Part shown: positions 25,777-35,245 of the stretch, piece after piece
Layout: each line of letters begins with the position of its first letter
Position numbering within the stretch: the first letter of the stretch is position 1
DNA from: Flavobacterium weaverense
GTDB taxonomy: Bacteria; Bacteroidota; Bacteroidia; Flavobacteriales; Flavobacteriaceae
Assembly: GCF_003688495.1 (NCBI RefSeq)
Contig: NZ_REFH01000007.1
Coordinates: 434,001-498,000 of the forward strand
Length of the DNA stretch: 64,000 nucleotides
Reading direction: 5' to 3'
Position numbers and translations under genes: made by a program
The notes under the pieces: generated by a model
The model's database searches: none
What the model was told of the DNA's origin: nothing
Seen by the model: the letters and a program-made list of their open reading frames with translations, nothing else

Positions 25777-27645
25777 TTAAGCTTTAAGCCATGCTTCTTT
25801 AAGTATGTTTTTAGTCGCATCTGTTGAATGTAAACCTTCTTTTTCCTCATATGGTAGCTTTACTTTTCCTTTGACTGTTTGCTCTTTTCCGTTACGTTTT
25901 ATTTTAACGGTAATAGCATCATTTTCTTTCCATGACTGGCTAGTCGTAATCATGTCGTATATGTTATCTACGGAATATGGTTTTCCATCAATAGCGACAA
26001 TAATGTCGCCTCCTTGTAAATTTAAATTTTTATAGAAATCATTTAATTCCATGTTTGGAATTACAATAATCTCTTTCGTTTTCTGATCAACAGTAATATA
26101 GGGAACTTGTCCTTTTAAGAAAACATTTGTAGCAGCCTTAGTCATCGTTTTTGTGATTCCCACTTTTGCTAAATAAGTATCATAAGGAATTGGTGTTGGT
26201 TCTGCGACATACATTTCTAAAAATGTACCAACTTCAGGATAAGTCAAAGAAGTTATTTTTGCGAAAAGCTCATTATCATTAAATGGTTTAGAAGCTCCAT
26301 ATTCATTTGAAAGTTTTTGCATCAAATCTAAAATTCCTCTCTCGCCTTTACTGTTCTCTCTGATAATTACATCTAGACACATTCCAATCAATGCTCCTTT
26401 TTCATATACATTAAGATACTGCGCTTTGTAAGGCTCTTCTAAAACATTTGTGCTCATTTTAGTGAATGGCATCCTGTCATCCATCTTATTTGCAGCAGCA
26501 ATTTTATCAGCTATTCTAGAAAGAAACTCATCTTCGTCAATTAAACCTTGATTGATCTGAAATAGATTAGCAAAATATTCAGTAACTCCTTCATACATCC
26601 ATAAGTGCTCAGACATTTTTGGATTGTTATAATCAAAATCGTGAATTTCTTTGGAATGAATTGACAATGGAGTTACGATATGAAAAAACTCGTGAGAGAC
26701 AACGTCTATCATTGATTTCACTAATTCTTCTTTTGGCATCATTTCTGGCAAGACTACAGTTGTCGCGGTAGGATGCTCTAGAGCTCCAAATCCCTTAGCA
26801 TCAGTCTCAGACATAGTTGATAAGTATAACAATACACTATACTTTTTTGTAGCATTGATTTTACCTAAAAAGTTTTTCTGGGCAGTCATCATTGTTTTCA
26901 TTTCTGGAGTGATGCTTTCTGCAGTTACTTTTCCAGTTGGAGAATACACTCCAATAAGAATTTCCATTCCATCAATAGTAAAAGTAGTGTAGTCTGGTTT
27001 AGCATACATGATAGGATTTTCTACTAATTCAGCATAACGAGCAGTTTTAAATAAATCATTTGTAGTGCTTTCATCATAATCTGTCATCGATGTAGCACCC
27101 CATAATGTTGCAGGATGTGAGATAGTAACGTTGTATGGAAGGTCTTTTTTGTCCTGAAAATATCCAACAAAACCATGCATGTTTAAAACGAAATTTTTAT
27201 CAGCATCGATATTTGTTCCAGCAGGAGAGAAAATATCTGTATTACCAAAACCACCGCCTTTTTCAGTATCAAAAGTGTCGTTTACTAAATATGTTACCTT
27301 CGAAACAGATTTTGCGTTTTTTATAGACCACGTATTATCATCTGTTTTTCTCACTGCCAACATACTTCCTTTGCTATCAAAAGCTTTAAAGTCTTCGATA
27401 TATTTTCCGTAATTATCGACAGAGTACGTTCCTGGAACAATTTTAGGAATGCTGTAGGTTACTTCGTCAACAGTAATTTTTGGAGACATTACAGTTACTA
27501 GAACTTTATCATCCTTAACTTCGTTTAAATTAATAGTGACTGCTACAGTTTCATTTTGCGATTTTGAACTCGTGTTTGCTGTTCCTGCAGTTTTACAGCT
27601 CCAAAATACCGAAGCAAATGCTAAAGCGAAAAATATTCTTTTCAT
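25777..27645 (-). CDS. M61-family glycyl aminopeptidase-like metallopeptidase, lipoprotein
   Basis: 622 residues. A lipobox (FWSC, Cys17) predicts membrane anchoring. The zinc motif HEFFH (His318-Glu319 to His322) is followed about 30 residues later by WMYEGVTEYFANL, supplying the third ligand Glu, as in the gluzincin clan. A PDZ-like domain lies at about 510-600 (LQGGDIIVAIDGKPYSVDNI). M61 peptidases release N-terminal Gly or Ala. Here it is probably a surface or periplasmic peptidase; its substrate is unknown. Monocistronic. Confidence 0.92.
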   Translation of the reverse strand: MKRIFFALAFASVFWSCKTAGTANTSSKSQNETVAVTINLNEVKDDKVLVTVMSPKITVDEVTYSIPKIVPGTYSVDNYGKYIEDFKAFDSKGSMLAVRKTDDNTWSIKNAKSVSKVTYLVNDTFDTEKGGGFGNTDIFSPAGTNIDADKNFVLNMHGFVGYFQDKKDLPYNVTISHPATLWGATSMTDYDESTTNDLFKTARYAELVENPIMYAKPDYTTFTIDGMEILIGVYSPTGKVTAESITPEMKTMMTAQKNFLGKINATKKYSVLLYLSTMSETDAKGFGALEHPTATTVVLPEMMPKEELVKSMIDVVSHEFFHIVTPLSIHSKEIHDFDYNNPKMSEHLWMYEGVTEYFANLFQINQGLIDEDEFLSRIADKIAAANKMDDRMPFTKMSTNVLEEPYKAQYLNVYEKGALIGMCLDVIIRENSKGERGILDLMQKLSNEYGASKPFNDNELFAKITSLTYPEVGTFLEMYVAEPTPIPYDTYLAKVGITKTMTKAATNVFLKGQVPYITVDQKTKEIIVIPNMELNDFYKNLNLQGGDIIVAIDGKPYSVDNIYDMITTSQSWKENDAITVKIKRNGKEQTVKGKVKLPYEEKEGLHSTDATKNILKEAWLKA

Positions 27646-27728
27646 CTGAGATTGTTTTATTTTAGAAATTAGTCTGTGAGAGATTGAAATTGTTACAACG
27701 TAATGTGATTTTTTATAAGGTTTTAAAT

Positions 27729-28565
27729 TTAATTCAAGTTAAGCGAAAGCTTATAAATATCAGTTTCTAATGTTTCTGTATCCTTATCTTCACAAAGTAG
27801 GAATTCAATTTTTTCTTTAGACTTTGAATATAATGTCAAACCTTCAAACTTATGAATGTCACTAATTTTTTTTGTAAAATTAATTTTCATTGTTTTTGTA
27901 TTGATACTACCTATTATACTGCCTAAAACTTCGCCATCTTCATAAGTTGACTTTGTGTCTTCAGCTGAGGCCAAAAAATAAATAGATTCATCTACTAAAA
28001 TCGCATCTGTGAAACTGCTGCGTACTCCTTTAATTTTGGGTAGTTTGTAATCATTGGAAAGAATGGTGAACTGGTCGTTCAAGTTTTCACCTTCGATGGT
28101 AAAGATTACATTTTTATTTGAAATTCCATTTCCGCGATTGAATAAGTACCAACTCTTTCCATCATATATTGCACCTTCTAGATTAAAATCTTCAGGTTTT
28201 ATTTTTCCAAAATTTTGCATTACTGCGTACAATCCAGTTAAGTCGTGTGTGGTAGTTATTTTCTTCTCTAATGAATTTAATTGAACCATATTATTTCTTT
28301 TATCTGTAGAACCAGATCCAAATATGTAAAGGTCTTCGCCAAAACTTGCAATAGCCTCAAAGTCCGGCTTATCTTTTTTCAGAATATTTTGAGAAGGATT
28401 TTCGATTAATGCGTGCCGATTTAACTCTCGAGAATCGATATGATATTCGTAAAGATAACCGCTATTATCTCCAATAATTAAAAGTATATTGTCTTTGTAA
28501 ATAAGTCCTGAAGCAGATCCAATTCCTATAATTTGAAATAATAATTCAAGCTTAAATTTTTCCAT
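27729..28565 (-). CDS. Predicted beta-propeller protein of unknown function (DUF6929-like)
   Basis: 278 residues, no signal peptide or membrane helix. Repeated short strands with aromatic and Gly/Asp turns (LLIIGDNSGYLYEYHI, FEAIASFGEDLYIFGSGST, FNLEGAIYDGKSWYLFNRG, FTDAILVDESIYFLASAED) suggest a propeller fold of five or six blades. It resembles proteins annotated as DUF6929 in Bacteroidota, though I cannot verify that. The absence of an export signal suggests a cytosolic protein. It is transcribed divergently from PPK2. Confidence 0.7.
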   Translation of the reverse strand: MEKFKLELLFQIIGIGSASGLIYKDNILLIIGDNSGYLYEYHIDSRELNRHALIENPSQNILKKDKPDFEAIASFGEDLYIFGSGSTDKRNNMVQLNSLEKKITTTHDLTGLYAVMQNFGKIKPEDFNLEGAIYDGKSWYLFNRGNGISNKNVIFTIEGENLNDQFTILSNDYKLPKIKGVRSSFTDAILVDESIYFLASAEDTKSTYEDGEVLGSIIGSINTKTMKINFTKKISDIHKFEGLTLYSKSKEKIEFLLCEDKDTETLETDIYKLSLNLN

Positions 28566-28667
28566 TGTAAATATTTTGAAAATGAGATTTTATTTATTTC
28601 CCACGAATTTTGAGCAAATTTAATGTCTTGATGTGTCAGAACTAATATTAAGCTCCTCAAAATTTAT

Positions 28668-28675
28668 TATATTTG
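28668..28675 (+). promoter_or_regulatory. Candidate -7 box for the PPK2 gene
   Basis: TATATTTG, an exact TAnnTTTG match, is 26 bases before the ATG. The -33 region is not convincing. Confidence 0.4.
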
Positions 28676-28700
28676 AGTTTATAAAGATAAATTATTTCCT

Positions 28701-29579
28701 ATGAAGTCGATAGATTCAGCTGATTTTAAAGTAGTAGACAAAATTAAATTGTCCAAGTTGCCAACTAATTTAGAGGTTGGCGCTAGCGATGAAAAAAAAG
28801 AAAATAAATTAGAGAAAATAAGTGCTAAGTTGAGCGAATTGCAGGACGTTATGTATGCGCACAATAAATATGGTGTGTTAATTTGTCTTCAAGGAATGGA
28901 CACTTCTGGAAAAGATAGTTTAATACGTGAGGTATTTAAAGGATTTAATTCACGTGGAGTGGTGGTGAGTAGTTTCAAAACTCCTAATTCTGCAGAATTA
29001 GAGCACGATTATTTATGGCGCCATTATTTGGCTCTGCCTGAAAAGGGGAAATTTGCTATTTTTAATAGAACGCATTACGAAAATGTGTTGGTAACGCGCG
29101 TGCATCCTGAATATATATTAAATGAGAACTTACCGGGAATAGAAAATGTGGAAGATATCAGGCCGGAATTTTGGGGAAATAGAATGGAACAAATCAGGAA
29201 TTTTGAGAAACACATTAGCCAAAATGGAATTATTGTTTTAAAATTCTACATGCATTTAAGTAAAGAGGAGCAAAGGCAACGTTTACTGAGAAGGTTAGAA
29301 GAGGGAAAACACAATTGGAAATTCTCTACTGGCGATTTAAAAGAAAGAGGCCACTGGGACGAATATATGGAGTATTACGAAGATGCGATTAATAGTACCT
29401 CTACAGAAGAAGCACCATGGTACGTAGTTCCAGCTGACGATAAGGAAATGGCTAGATATATTGTTGGTAAAATAATATGGGAAGAAATGCAAAAACATAC
29501 CGATATAAAAGAACCTGAAATGGACGGCAAGGTTAAAGAAAACATCGAAATGTATAAAGACATATTAAAAAAAGAGTAA
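28701..29579 (+). CDS. ppk2: Polyphosphate kinase 2 family protein
   Basis: 292 residues, cytosolic. The PPK2 Walker A GMDTSGKD (65-72) is intact, followed by GVVVSSFKTPNSAELEHDYLWRHY, the Walker B region FAIFNRTHYENVLVTRVHPE, and the lid segment LLRRLEEGKHNWKFSTGDLKER. These enzymes transfer phosphate between polyphosphate and nucleotides (NDP or NMP). Which class it belongs to cannot be read by eye, but the single domain and length fit class I or III. A bidirectional terminator follows. Confidence 0.93.
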   Translation: MKSIDSADFKVVDKIKLSKLPTNLEVGASDEKKENKLEKISAKLSELQDVMYAHNKYGVLICLQGMDTSGKDSLIREVFKGFNSRGVVVSSFKTPNSAELEHDYLWRHYLALPEKGKFAIFNRTHYENVLVTRVHPEYILNENLPGIENVEDIRPEFWGNRMEQIRNFEKHISQNGIIVLKFYMHLSKEEQRQRLLRRLEEGKHNWKFSTGDLKERGHWDEYMEYYEDAINSTSTEEAPWYVVPADDKEMARYIVGKIIWEEMQKHTDIKEPEMDGKVKENIEMYKDILKKE

Positions 29580-29580
29580 A

Positions 29581-29611
29581 AAAAAATGCACTGATTTTCA
29601 GTGCATTTTTT
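29581..29611. terminator. Bidirectional terminator after the PPK2 gene
   Basis: AAAAAATGCACTGA (29581-29594) pairs with TCAGTGCATTTTTT (29598-29611) around a three-base loop, serving the convergent PPK2 and barrel genes. Confidence 0.92.
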
Positions 29612-29627
29612 TTATATCTAAAATAAA

Positions 29628-30146
29628 TTATAGTTTGAATCCGTAAGCGATACGCAAAGCAATTTGATTTGTATCGTATTCTGTATATGCTTCATAACGT
29701 AAACTAACGTCAATGTCTTTTCCTGCATATCCAACTCCTGGAGACCATAAGTAAGTATCTTGTTTGTAGCCATTAGTAATTGCAATACCACCACCAACTT
29801 CACCTAAAACGTAGAATTGATCTTCCCATACAAAAGCTTTAAAACCTACTTTTACAGGAATAAATCCTAAATCTTTTACATTATTACTAATGAAAAGGTT
29901 TGTAAAACCTGTAGTTAAAACTGCCGAATATCTTTTAGTTAAATCGTATTGAAGTCTTACATCAGCTCCTAAAGAATAATTGTAAAAATCCTCGTTAGTA
30001 GGAATGCCGCCATTGATACCAACACCTAAACGAAATCCTTGATCGTAATTTGTTGCTTTGTTTGTTTCTTGAGCTTGCGTTTGATTTGCAAAGAAGAATG
30101 CCATTGTAAATGCTAATGCGATTTTAATTTTTCCTGAAATTTTCAT
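29628..30146 (-). CDS. Small outer-membrane beta-barrel protein
   Basis: 172 residues. A signal peptide ends at about residue 25 (NQTQA|Q). The mature part alternates hydrophobic and polar residues in eight or so strands (FRLGVGINGGIP, YSLGADVRLQYDL, YSAVLTTGFTNLFI, FYVLGEVGGGIAITNG, LRIAYGFKL), a size close to eight-stranded OmpA/OmpX-type barrels. The last residues RIAYGFKL lack a terminal Phe but keep the aromatic antepenultimate pattern. Role unknown. Confidence 0.8.
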   Translation of the reverse strand: MKISGKIKIALAFTMAFFFANQTQAQETNKATNYDQGFRLGVGINGGIPTNEDFYNYSLGADVRLQYDLTKRYSAVLTTGFTNLFISNNVKDLGFIPVKVGFKAFVWEDQFYVLGEVGGGIAITNGYKQDTYLWSPGVGYAGKDIDVSLRYEAYTEYDTNQIALRIAYGFKL

Positions 30147-30332
30147 AATTGATTTTTAAAAGTTTTTCTGTTTTGATATTCTCAAAACGACGATGCAAAT
30201 GTAAAATTCAAGATATAGATGTAGTTATAGAATTATAAAATTTTGTTTCAGAATTGCTTGTTTTTTGAAAGGAATTTTCAAAATTATTGTGTTATATATT
30301 CATTTGTATCAGTACAATTCAATGCTTCTCCT

Positions 30333-30340
30333 TACCTTTG
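30333..30340 (+). promoter_or_regulatory. -7 box deciding the start of the MATE gene
   Basis: TACCTTTG is an exact TAnnTTTG match. Initiation near 30347 rules out the upstream ATG at 30265 and favours GTG at 30361. Confidence 0.45.
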
Positions 30341-30360
30341 TCGACTTTAAAAAAAATCAC

Positions 30361-31755
30361 GTGAATTTATCCCAGTATACTAAAGAGTTCTCCTATAATT
30401 TACGATTAGCATATCCTATAATTTTAGGAATGCTAGGTCACACAATTGTTGGTATTGTAGACAATATAATGGTTGGAAAATTGGGTCCAACAGAATTAGC
30501 AGCTGTTTCTCTTGGAAATAGTTTTGTTTTCATAGCGATGTCGTTAGGTATAGGCTTTTCGACTGCTATTACTCCGCTTGCCGCTGAAGCTGATGGTAAG
30601 AATGATATCGACGAGGGAAGAAGTGTGTTTCATCATGGATTATTTTTGTGTTCTATTTTAGGAATAACTTTATTCTTGATAATTTTCTTTTTTAAGCCAT
30701 TAATTGCTTTCATGGGACAACCAGATATTGTTGTTGAAATGGCTAAGCCTTATCTCGATATTGTTGCATTTTCACTAATTCCGTTAATTATATTTCAAGG
30801 ATACAAGCAGTTTGCTGATGGAAAATCAGAAACTAAATATTCAATGTGGGCAACAATTATTGGTAATGTAGTCAACGTTATTATCAATTATTTTTTGATT
30901 TATGGGATTTGGTTTTTTCCAAAAATGGGTATAGTAGGAGCAGCTATCGGAACAATTTTATCACGCATCGTAATGTTGATTTTTATGCATTATGCTTTGG
31001 CTACCAAGCCAAAATTCTATCCCTACTTTGAGAATTTTAGTTTCAAAGAAATCAAAAAGAAAATGTTGAATAAAATAATTAATCTAGGCTTCCCTTCTTC
31101 AATGCAGATGTTTTTTGAAGTAGCTTTATTTACTGGAGCAATATGGCTATCTGGATTGTTAGGGACAACAAGTCAAGCGGCTAACCAAATTGCGTTAAGC
31201 TTAGCTTCTTTAACGTTTATGTTCGCGATGGGTTTGAGTGTTGCTGTAATGATTAGAGTAGGGAACCAGAAAGGCTTAATGGATTATGTTAAACTACAGT
31301 TAGTCGCACGTTCGATTTTTTTACTAGCAATATTATTAGAAGTTGTTTTCGCCATTATATTTATTGTTTTTCATAAATATTTACCGCAAATATTTGTAGA
31401 TGTTAACGATGCGAAGCACATTATAGAAACAAAAGAAGTTATCTTTATTGCGTCCCAATTATTATTTGTTGCCGCATTTTTTCAAATATCAGATGGAATT
31501 CAAGTCGTAGTTTTAGGAGCATTAAGAGGTTTACAAGACGTAAAAATACCGATGTATATTACTTTTGTTGCGTATTGGGTAATTGGTTTTCCAATTTCAA
31601 TATATTTAGGTTTATATACAGATTTAAAAGCAATAGGAATTTGGATCGGGCTTTCGGCAGGATTAACATCAGCCGCTATATTTTTGTATATTCGCTTTGC
31701 GAAATTGACAAAAAAATTAATTTTAGAAGGACAAAATAGTAGCATAAATAAATAA
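30361..31755 (+). CDS. MATE-family multidrug/cation efflux transporter, GTG start
   Basis: 464 residues from the GTG at 30361 (VNLSQYTKEFSYNLRLAYP), a normal MATE length. An in-frame ATG lies 96 bases upstream, but the extra peptide is unlike the family and lies before the probable transcription start. Twelve transmembrane segments form two MatE repeats (VGIVDNIMVGKLGPTELAAV and TSQAANQIALSLASL are repeat landmarks). It exports cationic drugs using a Na+ or proton gradient; substrates are unknown. The next small gene starts seven bases after the stop. Confidence 0.92.
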   Translation: MNLSQYTKEFSYNLRLAYPIILGMLGHTIVGIVDNIMVGKLGPTELAAVSLGNSFVFIAMSLGIGFSTAITPLAAEADGKNDIDEGRSVFHHGLFLCSILGITLFLIIFFFKPLIAFMGQPDIVVEMAKPYLDIVAFSLIPLIIFQGYKQFADGKSETKYSMWATIIGNVVNVIINYFLIYGIWFFPKMGIVGAAIGTILSRIVMLIFMHYALATKPKFYPYFENFSFKEIKKKMLNKIINLGFPSSMQMFFEVALFTGAIWLSGLLGTTSQAANQIALSLASLTFMFAMGLSVAVMIRVGNQKGLMDYVKLQLVARSIFLLAILLEVVFAIIFIVFHKYLPQIFVDVNDAKHIIETKEVIFIASQLLFVAAFFQISDGIQVVVLGALRGLQDVKIPMYITFVAYWVIGFPISIYLGLYTDLKAIGIWIGLSAGLTSAAIFLYIRFAKLTKKLILEGQNSSINK

Positions 31756-31762
31756 TTAAAAC

Positions 31763-31993
31763 ATGGAATTACCAAAATTTTTATTGGGTGATAATACGGA
31801 TTGCCCAGAAGACATTTTCATTATACATTTAGATTACCCTAGATTCATCATCAATTTAAAAGATGATGAAGTGGAGTTTATGGAAGAAGCAGAAGATCTT
31901 GATGAAGGCGAATTAAATGCCGAAATGGAAGGATTAATTGTAGAGGCTACTGCATTCTACGATCGTGAAATGGAGCGCTACGAAAAAGAATAA
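31763..31993 (+). CDS. Small acidic conserved protein
   Basis: 76 residues, strongly acidic (runs of Glu and Asp such as EFMEEAEDLDEGELNAEMEG), no export signal. It starts MELPKFLLGDNTDCPEDIFI and looks soluble, with an N-terminal beta portion (IHLDYPRFIINL) and a C-terminal helix. Function unknown. It sits seven bases after the MATE gene and probably shares its transcript; a structured terminator follows. Confidence 0.75.
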   Translation: MELPKFLLGDNTDCPEDIFIIHLDYPRFIINLKDDEVEFMEEAEDLDEGELNAEMEGLIVEATAFYDREMERYEKE

Positions 31994-32028
31994 GCTTCTC
32001 TATCTTTTACATTTAAGTTACATGAATT

Positions 32029-32099
32029 AAAACCGATGTACTATAAAACACTCTCCCACAATAAAGCGCGAGACTGTTTATATGCAATCGGTTTTTTTG
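32029..32099 (+). terminator. Long structured terminator
   Basis: Outer arms AAAACCGAT (32029-32037) and ATCGGTTTT (32087-32095) pair and run into T's. Inside, AAACACTCTC and GAGACTGTTT form a second stem with one mismatch. The compound fold is longer than the other terminators in the window. Confidence 0.7.
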
Positions 32100-32154
32100 T
32101 AGATTTCAAACGCTAAATTCCTCTTCTCTTTTATCATTTTCTAAATAGCATTCA

Positions 32155-34089
32155 ATGAAAAAGTTATTCTTTTTAAAACCTATTTTTAATTTTATAGCGA
32201 TAGGTCTGCTTATTACAACAGCGAGTCGATTGTTTTTGTTTTTTTTATTTAAAGACCGAGTGACTGACACCGCCGATTATTGGTTCATCTTTCCCATAGG
32301 TTTGCGTATGGATTTGATACTTTTGTGCTACCTGTCTTTTCTTCCGGCTTTATTGCTCAGTTTTGTTCCAAATAATTATATCAAATACATTAATAAGTTT
32401 ATTGCTTACTACAGCATCCTATTCTTATTCTTAATTTTATTTGTCGAATTAGCTACTCCTGATTTTGTTTCGCAATATGATACGCGTCCCAACAGAATTT
32501 TTTTAGATTATCTCATCTATCCTAAAGAAGTTATAGGAATGCTTCTTAAAAGTTATTTATCGTCAATTATTATTACTTTTTTAATTTTGGGTATTGCGCT
32601 TTACTTCGCGTTAAAAAAAGTGAAGAGTCTTTTCTATACTCAAGCGACTGATTATAAATTTAGATTGCTGATTTTTCCATTGCTCGTTTTTCTTTTATTT
32701 TTTGGAGCGCGTTCCAGTCTAACTTCAAAAAGACCAATAAATGCTAGTAATGCAGTTTTTTCTACAGACCAATTAACGAATTGCTTGGGATTAAATTCAT
32801 TTTACACTGTCGCTTATGCGGCTTATTCGATAAAAAATGAAGGCAATACAAAAATGTATGGTAAAATGGATGAAGAAGAAGCAATCTCTCGCGTTAAGAA
32901 ATATATGGATGTAACTGAATTTACTGATAATTCTATTCCTTTTCTGCACGTTCAAAAATCAGATGCAATATTAGAAAGACCTTATAATTTAGTTATTTTT
33001 TTACAAGAGAGTTTAGGTGCCGAGTATGTTGGTGTTTTGGGCGGAAAGCCATTAACTCCAGAGTTTGATAAACTTTCAAAAGAAGGATTGTTATTCACTA
33101 ACTTGTATTGCACAGGAACGCGAAGTGTAAGAGGTATTGAAGCTGTGGTGACTGGTTTTCTTCCATCTCCATCAGAAAGTGTCGTTAAGTTGAGTAATTC
33201 ACAACAAGGATTTTTTACGATAGCAGATGCGCTAAAAAGGAAAGGCTACGAAACTAGTTTTATTTATGGAGGAATGGCTAATTTTGATAACATGGCTTCC
33301 TTTTTTAATGGCAATGGTTTTGAAGACATTATTGATCAAGATGACTTTGATACTGATGGAAAGAAATATGCTTTTAAAGGAACTTGGGGTTATTCTGATG
33401 AAGATTTAGCCGTTAAAGCAAATGAATATTTCAAATCTAAAGGTACTAGACCTTTCTTCTCTTTAATGTTTTCTACCTCAAATCACGAGCCTTTTGAATA
33501 TCCAGAAGGAAGAATAAAGGGTTATGATAAAAAAGCCGCAACAGTTAATAATTCTATGAAATATGCTGATTTTTCGATAGGGAAATTTATGGAAATGGCT
33601 AAAAAGGAATCTTACTATAAAAACACTGTTTTTATCATAATTGCTGATCATAATACGAGAACTTTTGGAAAAAATCTAGTCCCTATTAACAAATTCCATA
33701 TTCCTGCTTTAATTATTGGACCTAATGTACCTGTAGGAAAAGTGCATAGTCAATTAGCGAGTCAAATTGATATTCCACCAACTTTACTAAGTTATCTTGG
33801 CGCCAAATTTGAAACTCCCATGGTGGGAAGAAATTTAAGCAAAATAAAGGCAATGACAAAAGGACGATCTATAATGCAGTTCAATGATATTAACGCCTTC
33901 AGAGTTGAAGATCAAGTAGTAATCATGCAACCTAATCTATATCCACTGCAATTTAAAATCGTTAATGATACTACTTTGATTTCAGTAAAATTAGATAGTG
34001 AATTGGCTAAAGATGCTTTGGCACATGTTGTAATTGCTGGAAATTTATACAAACAAGGTAAACACAAGCTTAGGGAAATTAAGAAATAA
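32155..34089 (+). CDS. LTA synthase / sulfatase-family membrane phosphotransferase
   Basis: 644 residues. Five transmembrane segments occupy about residues 1-190. The extracytoplasmic alkaline-phosphatase-fold domain (about 275-600) starts with YNLVIFLQESLGAEYVGVLGG (metal-ligand Glu), has the nucleophile Thr near residue 320 in TGTRSVRGIEAV, and IIADHNTRTFG supplies Asp/His ligands. The family includes LtaS, OpgB and related enzymes that move glycerol-phosphate or phosphoethanolamine groups. In a Gram-negative the product is not lipoteichoic acid; a modified envelope glycan or lipid is more likely (inference). It converges with meaB. Confidence 0.9.
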   Translation: MKKLFFLKPIFNFIAIGLLITTASRLFLFFLFKDRVTDTADYWFIFPIGLRMDLILLCYLSFLPALLLSFVPNNYIKYINKFIAYYSILFLFLILFVELATPDFVSQYDTRPNRIFLDYLIYPKEVIGMLLKSYLSSIIITFLILGIALYFALKKVKSLFYTQATDYKFRLLIFPLLVFLLFFGARSSLTSKRPINASNAVFSTDQLTNCLGLNSFYTVAYAAYSIKNEGNTKMYGKMDEEEAISRVKKYMDVTEFTDNSIPFLHVQKSDAILERPYNLVIFLQESLGAEYVGVLGGKPLTPEFDKLSKEGLLFTNLYCTGTRSVRGIEAVVTGFLPSPSESVVKLSNSQQGFFTIADALKRKGYETSFIYGGMANFDNMASFFNGNGFEDIIDQDDFDTDGKKYAFKGTWGYSDEDLAVKANEYFKSKGTRPFFSLMFSTSNHEPFEYPEGRIKGYDKKAATVNNSMKYADFSIGKFMEMAKKESYYKNTVFIIIADHNTRTFGKNLVPINKFHIPALIIGPNVPVGKVHSQLASQIDIPPTLLSYLGAKFETPMVGRNLSKIKAMTKGRSIMQFNDINAFRVEDQVVIMQPNLYPLQFKIVNDTTLISVKLDSELAKDALAHVVIAGNLYKQGKHKLREIKK

Positions 34090-34091
34090 TA

Positions 34092-35204
34092 TTACTGACT
34101 ATCTTCAGAATTGATCTTGCAGCTCTGATATACATTTAATAGTTTTTGAGCTGCTGCAAACGGTGATATTTCATCGCTTTGAACCGCTTTTTTTGTTGGT
34201 TCTAATAAATCCTGGATTTCGATTTGATTATAAAAATTTAATTTTAACTGTTCGTTTATAGTTTCAAACATCCAGTATTGATTTTGTTCTTTGCGCTTTT
34301 CAAAAAAGGAATTATTAGTTTTGGTTAAACCAAGAAAGCTTTCTATTGTTTCCCATACTAGAGGAATTCCTTCGTGAGTAATCGAACTACAGGTTGAAGT
34401 TTTTGGAATCCAGCCAGATTTTTTAGCTGGAAAAAGGTGTAAAGCTCGATTGAATTCCATTTTGGCAAAATGTGCCTTTCTTATATTATCGCCATCTGCT
34501 TTGTTGATAACAATAGCGTCAGCCATTTCCATAATACCGCGTTTTATACCTTGTAGTTCATCGCCAGCACCTGAAATTTTTAGCAATAAAAAGAAATCGA
34601 CCATACTATGAACCGCAGTTTCGCTTTGTCCTACACCCACAGTTTCAATAATAATAGTGTCAAAGCCACAAGCTTCACATAAAGTAATCGTTTCGCGAGT
34701 TTTTCGTGCAACGCCACCTAAAGTTTCTCCAGAAGCGGACGGACGTATATATGCATTTTTATCTTTTACTAATTCTTCCATTCTAGTTTTGTCACCTAGA
34801 ATACTTCCGTGGCTAATTGTGCTGCTTGGATCAACAGCTAACACAGCGACTTTTTTACCTAAACTTGTTAAAAATTTTCCAAACGCTTCTATAAAAGTAC
34901 TTTTTCCAACTCCCGGAACGCCTGTAATTCCTATTCGGATGGATTTACTCGCATGTGGTAAACAAGCATTTATGACTTCGTTGGCTTTCGCCAAATGATT
35001 GTTATTAGTACTCTCTACTAAAGTGATCGCCCGACTTAATGCAGTTATATTTCCTGCTAAAATACCATCGACTAATTCTGATGCAGAAGGCTGCATTTTT
35101 CTAAACTTTTGAATGTTTACAATGGAAGTCGAGCTAGTGATTTCTGGGGGAGAAATCCCTGCTTTTTCGTTTAATGCGCTAGGATGAGTTTTTTTGTTTG
35201 ACAA
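34092..35204 (-). CDS. meaB: Methylmalonyl-CoA mutase-associated GTPase MeaB (ArgK family), probable TTG start
   Basis: 370 residues from TTG at 35204 (LSNKKTHPSALNEKAG). An ATG at 35258 in frame would add 18 residues, MLLKLFLFSLLLLFKSSA, which look like a signal peptide and make no sense for a cytosolic GTPase; a candidate -7 box also lies inside that extension. G motifs are intact: VPGVGKST (P-loop), FDTIIIETVGVGQSE, and INKADGDN. MeaB guards the B12-dependent methylmalonyl-CoA mutase by loading and exchanging its cofactor. The mutase genes are not in the window. Confidence 0.9.
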   Translation of the reverse strand: MSNKKTHPSALNEKAGISPPEITSSTSIVNIQKFRKMQPSASELVDGILAGNITALSRAITLVESTNNNHLAKANEVINACLPHASKSIRIGITGVPGVGKSTFIEAFGKFLTSLGKKVAVLAVDPSSTISHGSILGDKTRMEELVKDKNAYIRPSASGETLGGVARKTRETITLCEACGFDTIIIETVGVGQSETAVHSMVDFFLLLKISGAGDELQGIKRGIMEMADAIVINKADGDNIRKAHFAKMEFNRALHLFPAKKSGWIPKTSTCSSITHEGIPLVWETIESFLGLTKTNNSFFEKRKEQNQYWMFETINEQLKLNFYNQIEIQDLLEPTKKAVQSDEISPFAAAQKLLNVYQSCKINSEDSQ

Positions 35205-35237
35205 AGCTGAAGATTTGAAAAGTAAAAGTAGTGAAAA

Positions 35238-35245
35238 CAAAAATA
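35238..35245 (-). promoter_or_regulatory. Candidate -7 box for meaB
   Basis: On the minus strand these bases read TATTTTTG (TAnnTTTG). Initiation near 35231 would give a 27-base leader to the TTG start at 35204. No clear -33 partner. Confidence 0.35.

Noticed and set aside
29618..29803. Open frame antisense or overlapping the barrel gene
   Set aside because: It is a shifted-frame shadow of the barrel gene with no recognisable protein features.
30265..30360. N-terminal extension of the MATE protein from ATG 30265
   Set aside because: It contains the candidate -7 box and gives a longer N-terminus unlike MATE proteins. GTG at 30361 fits better.
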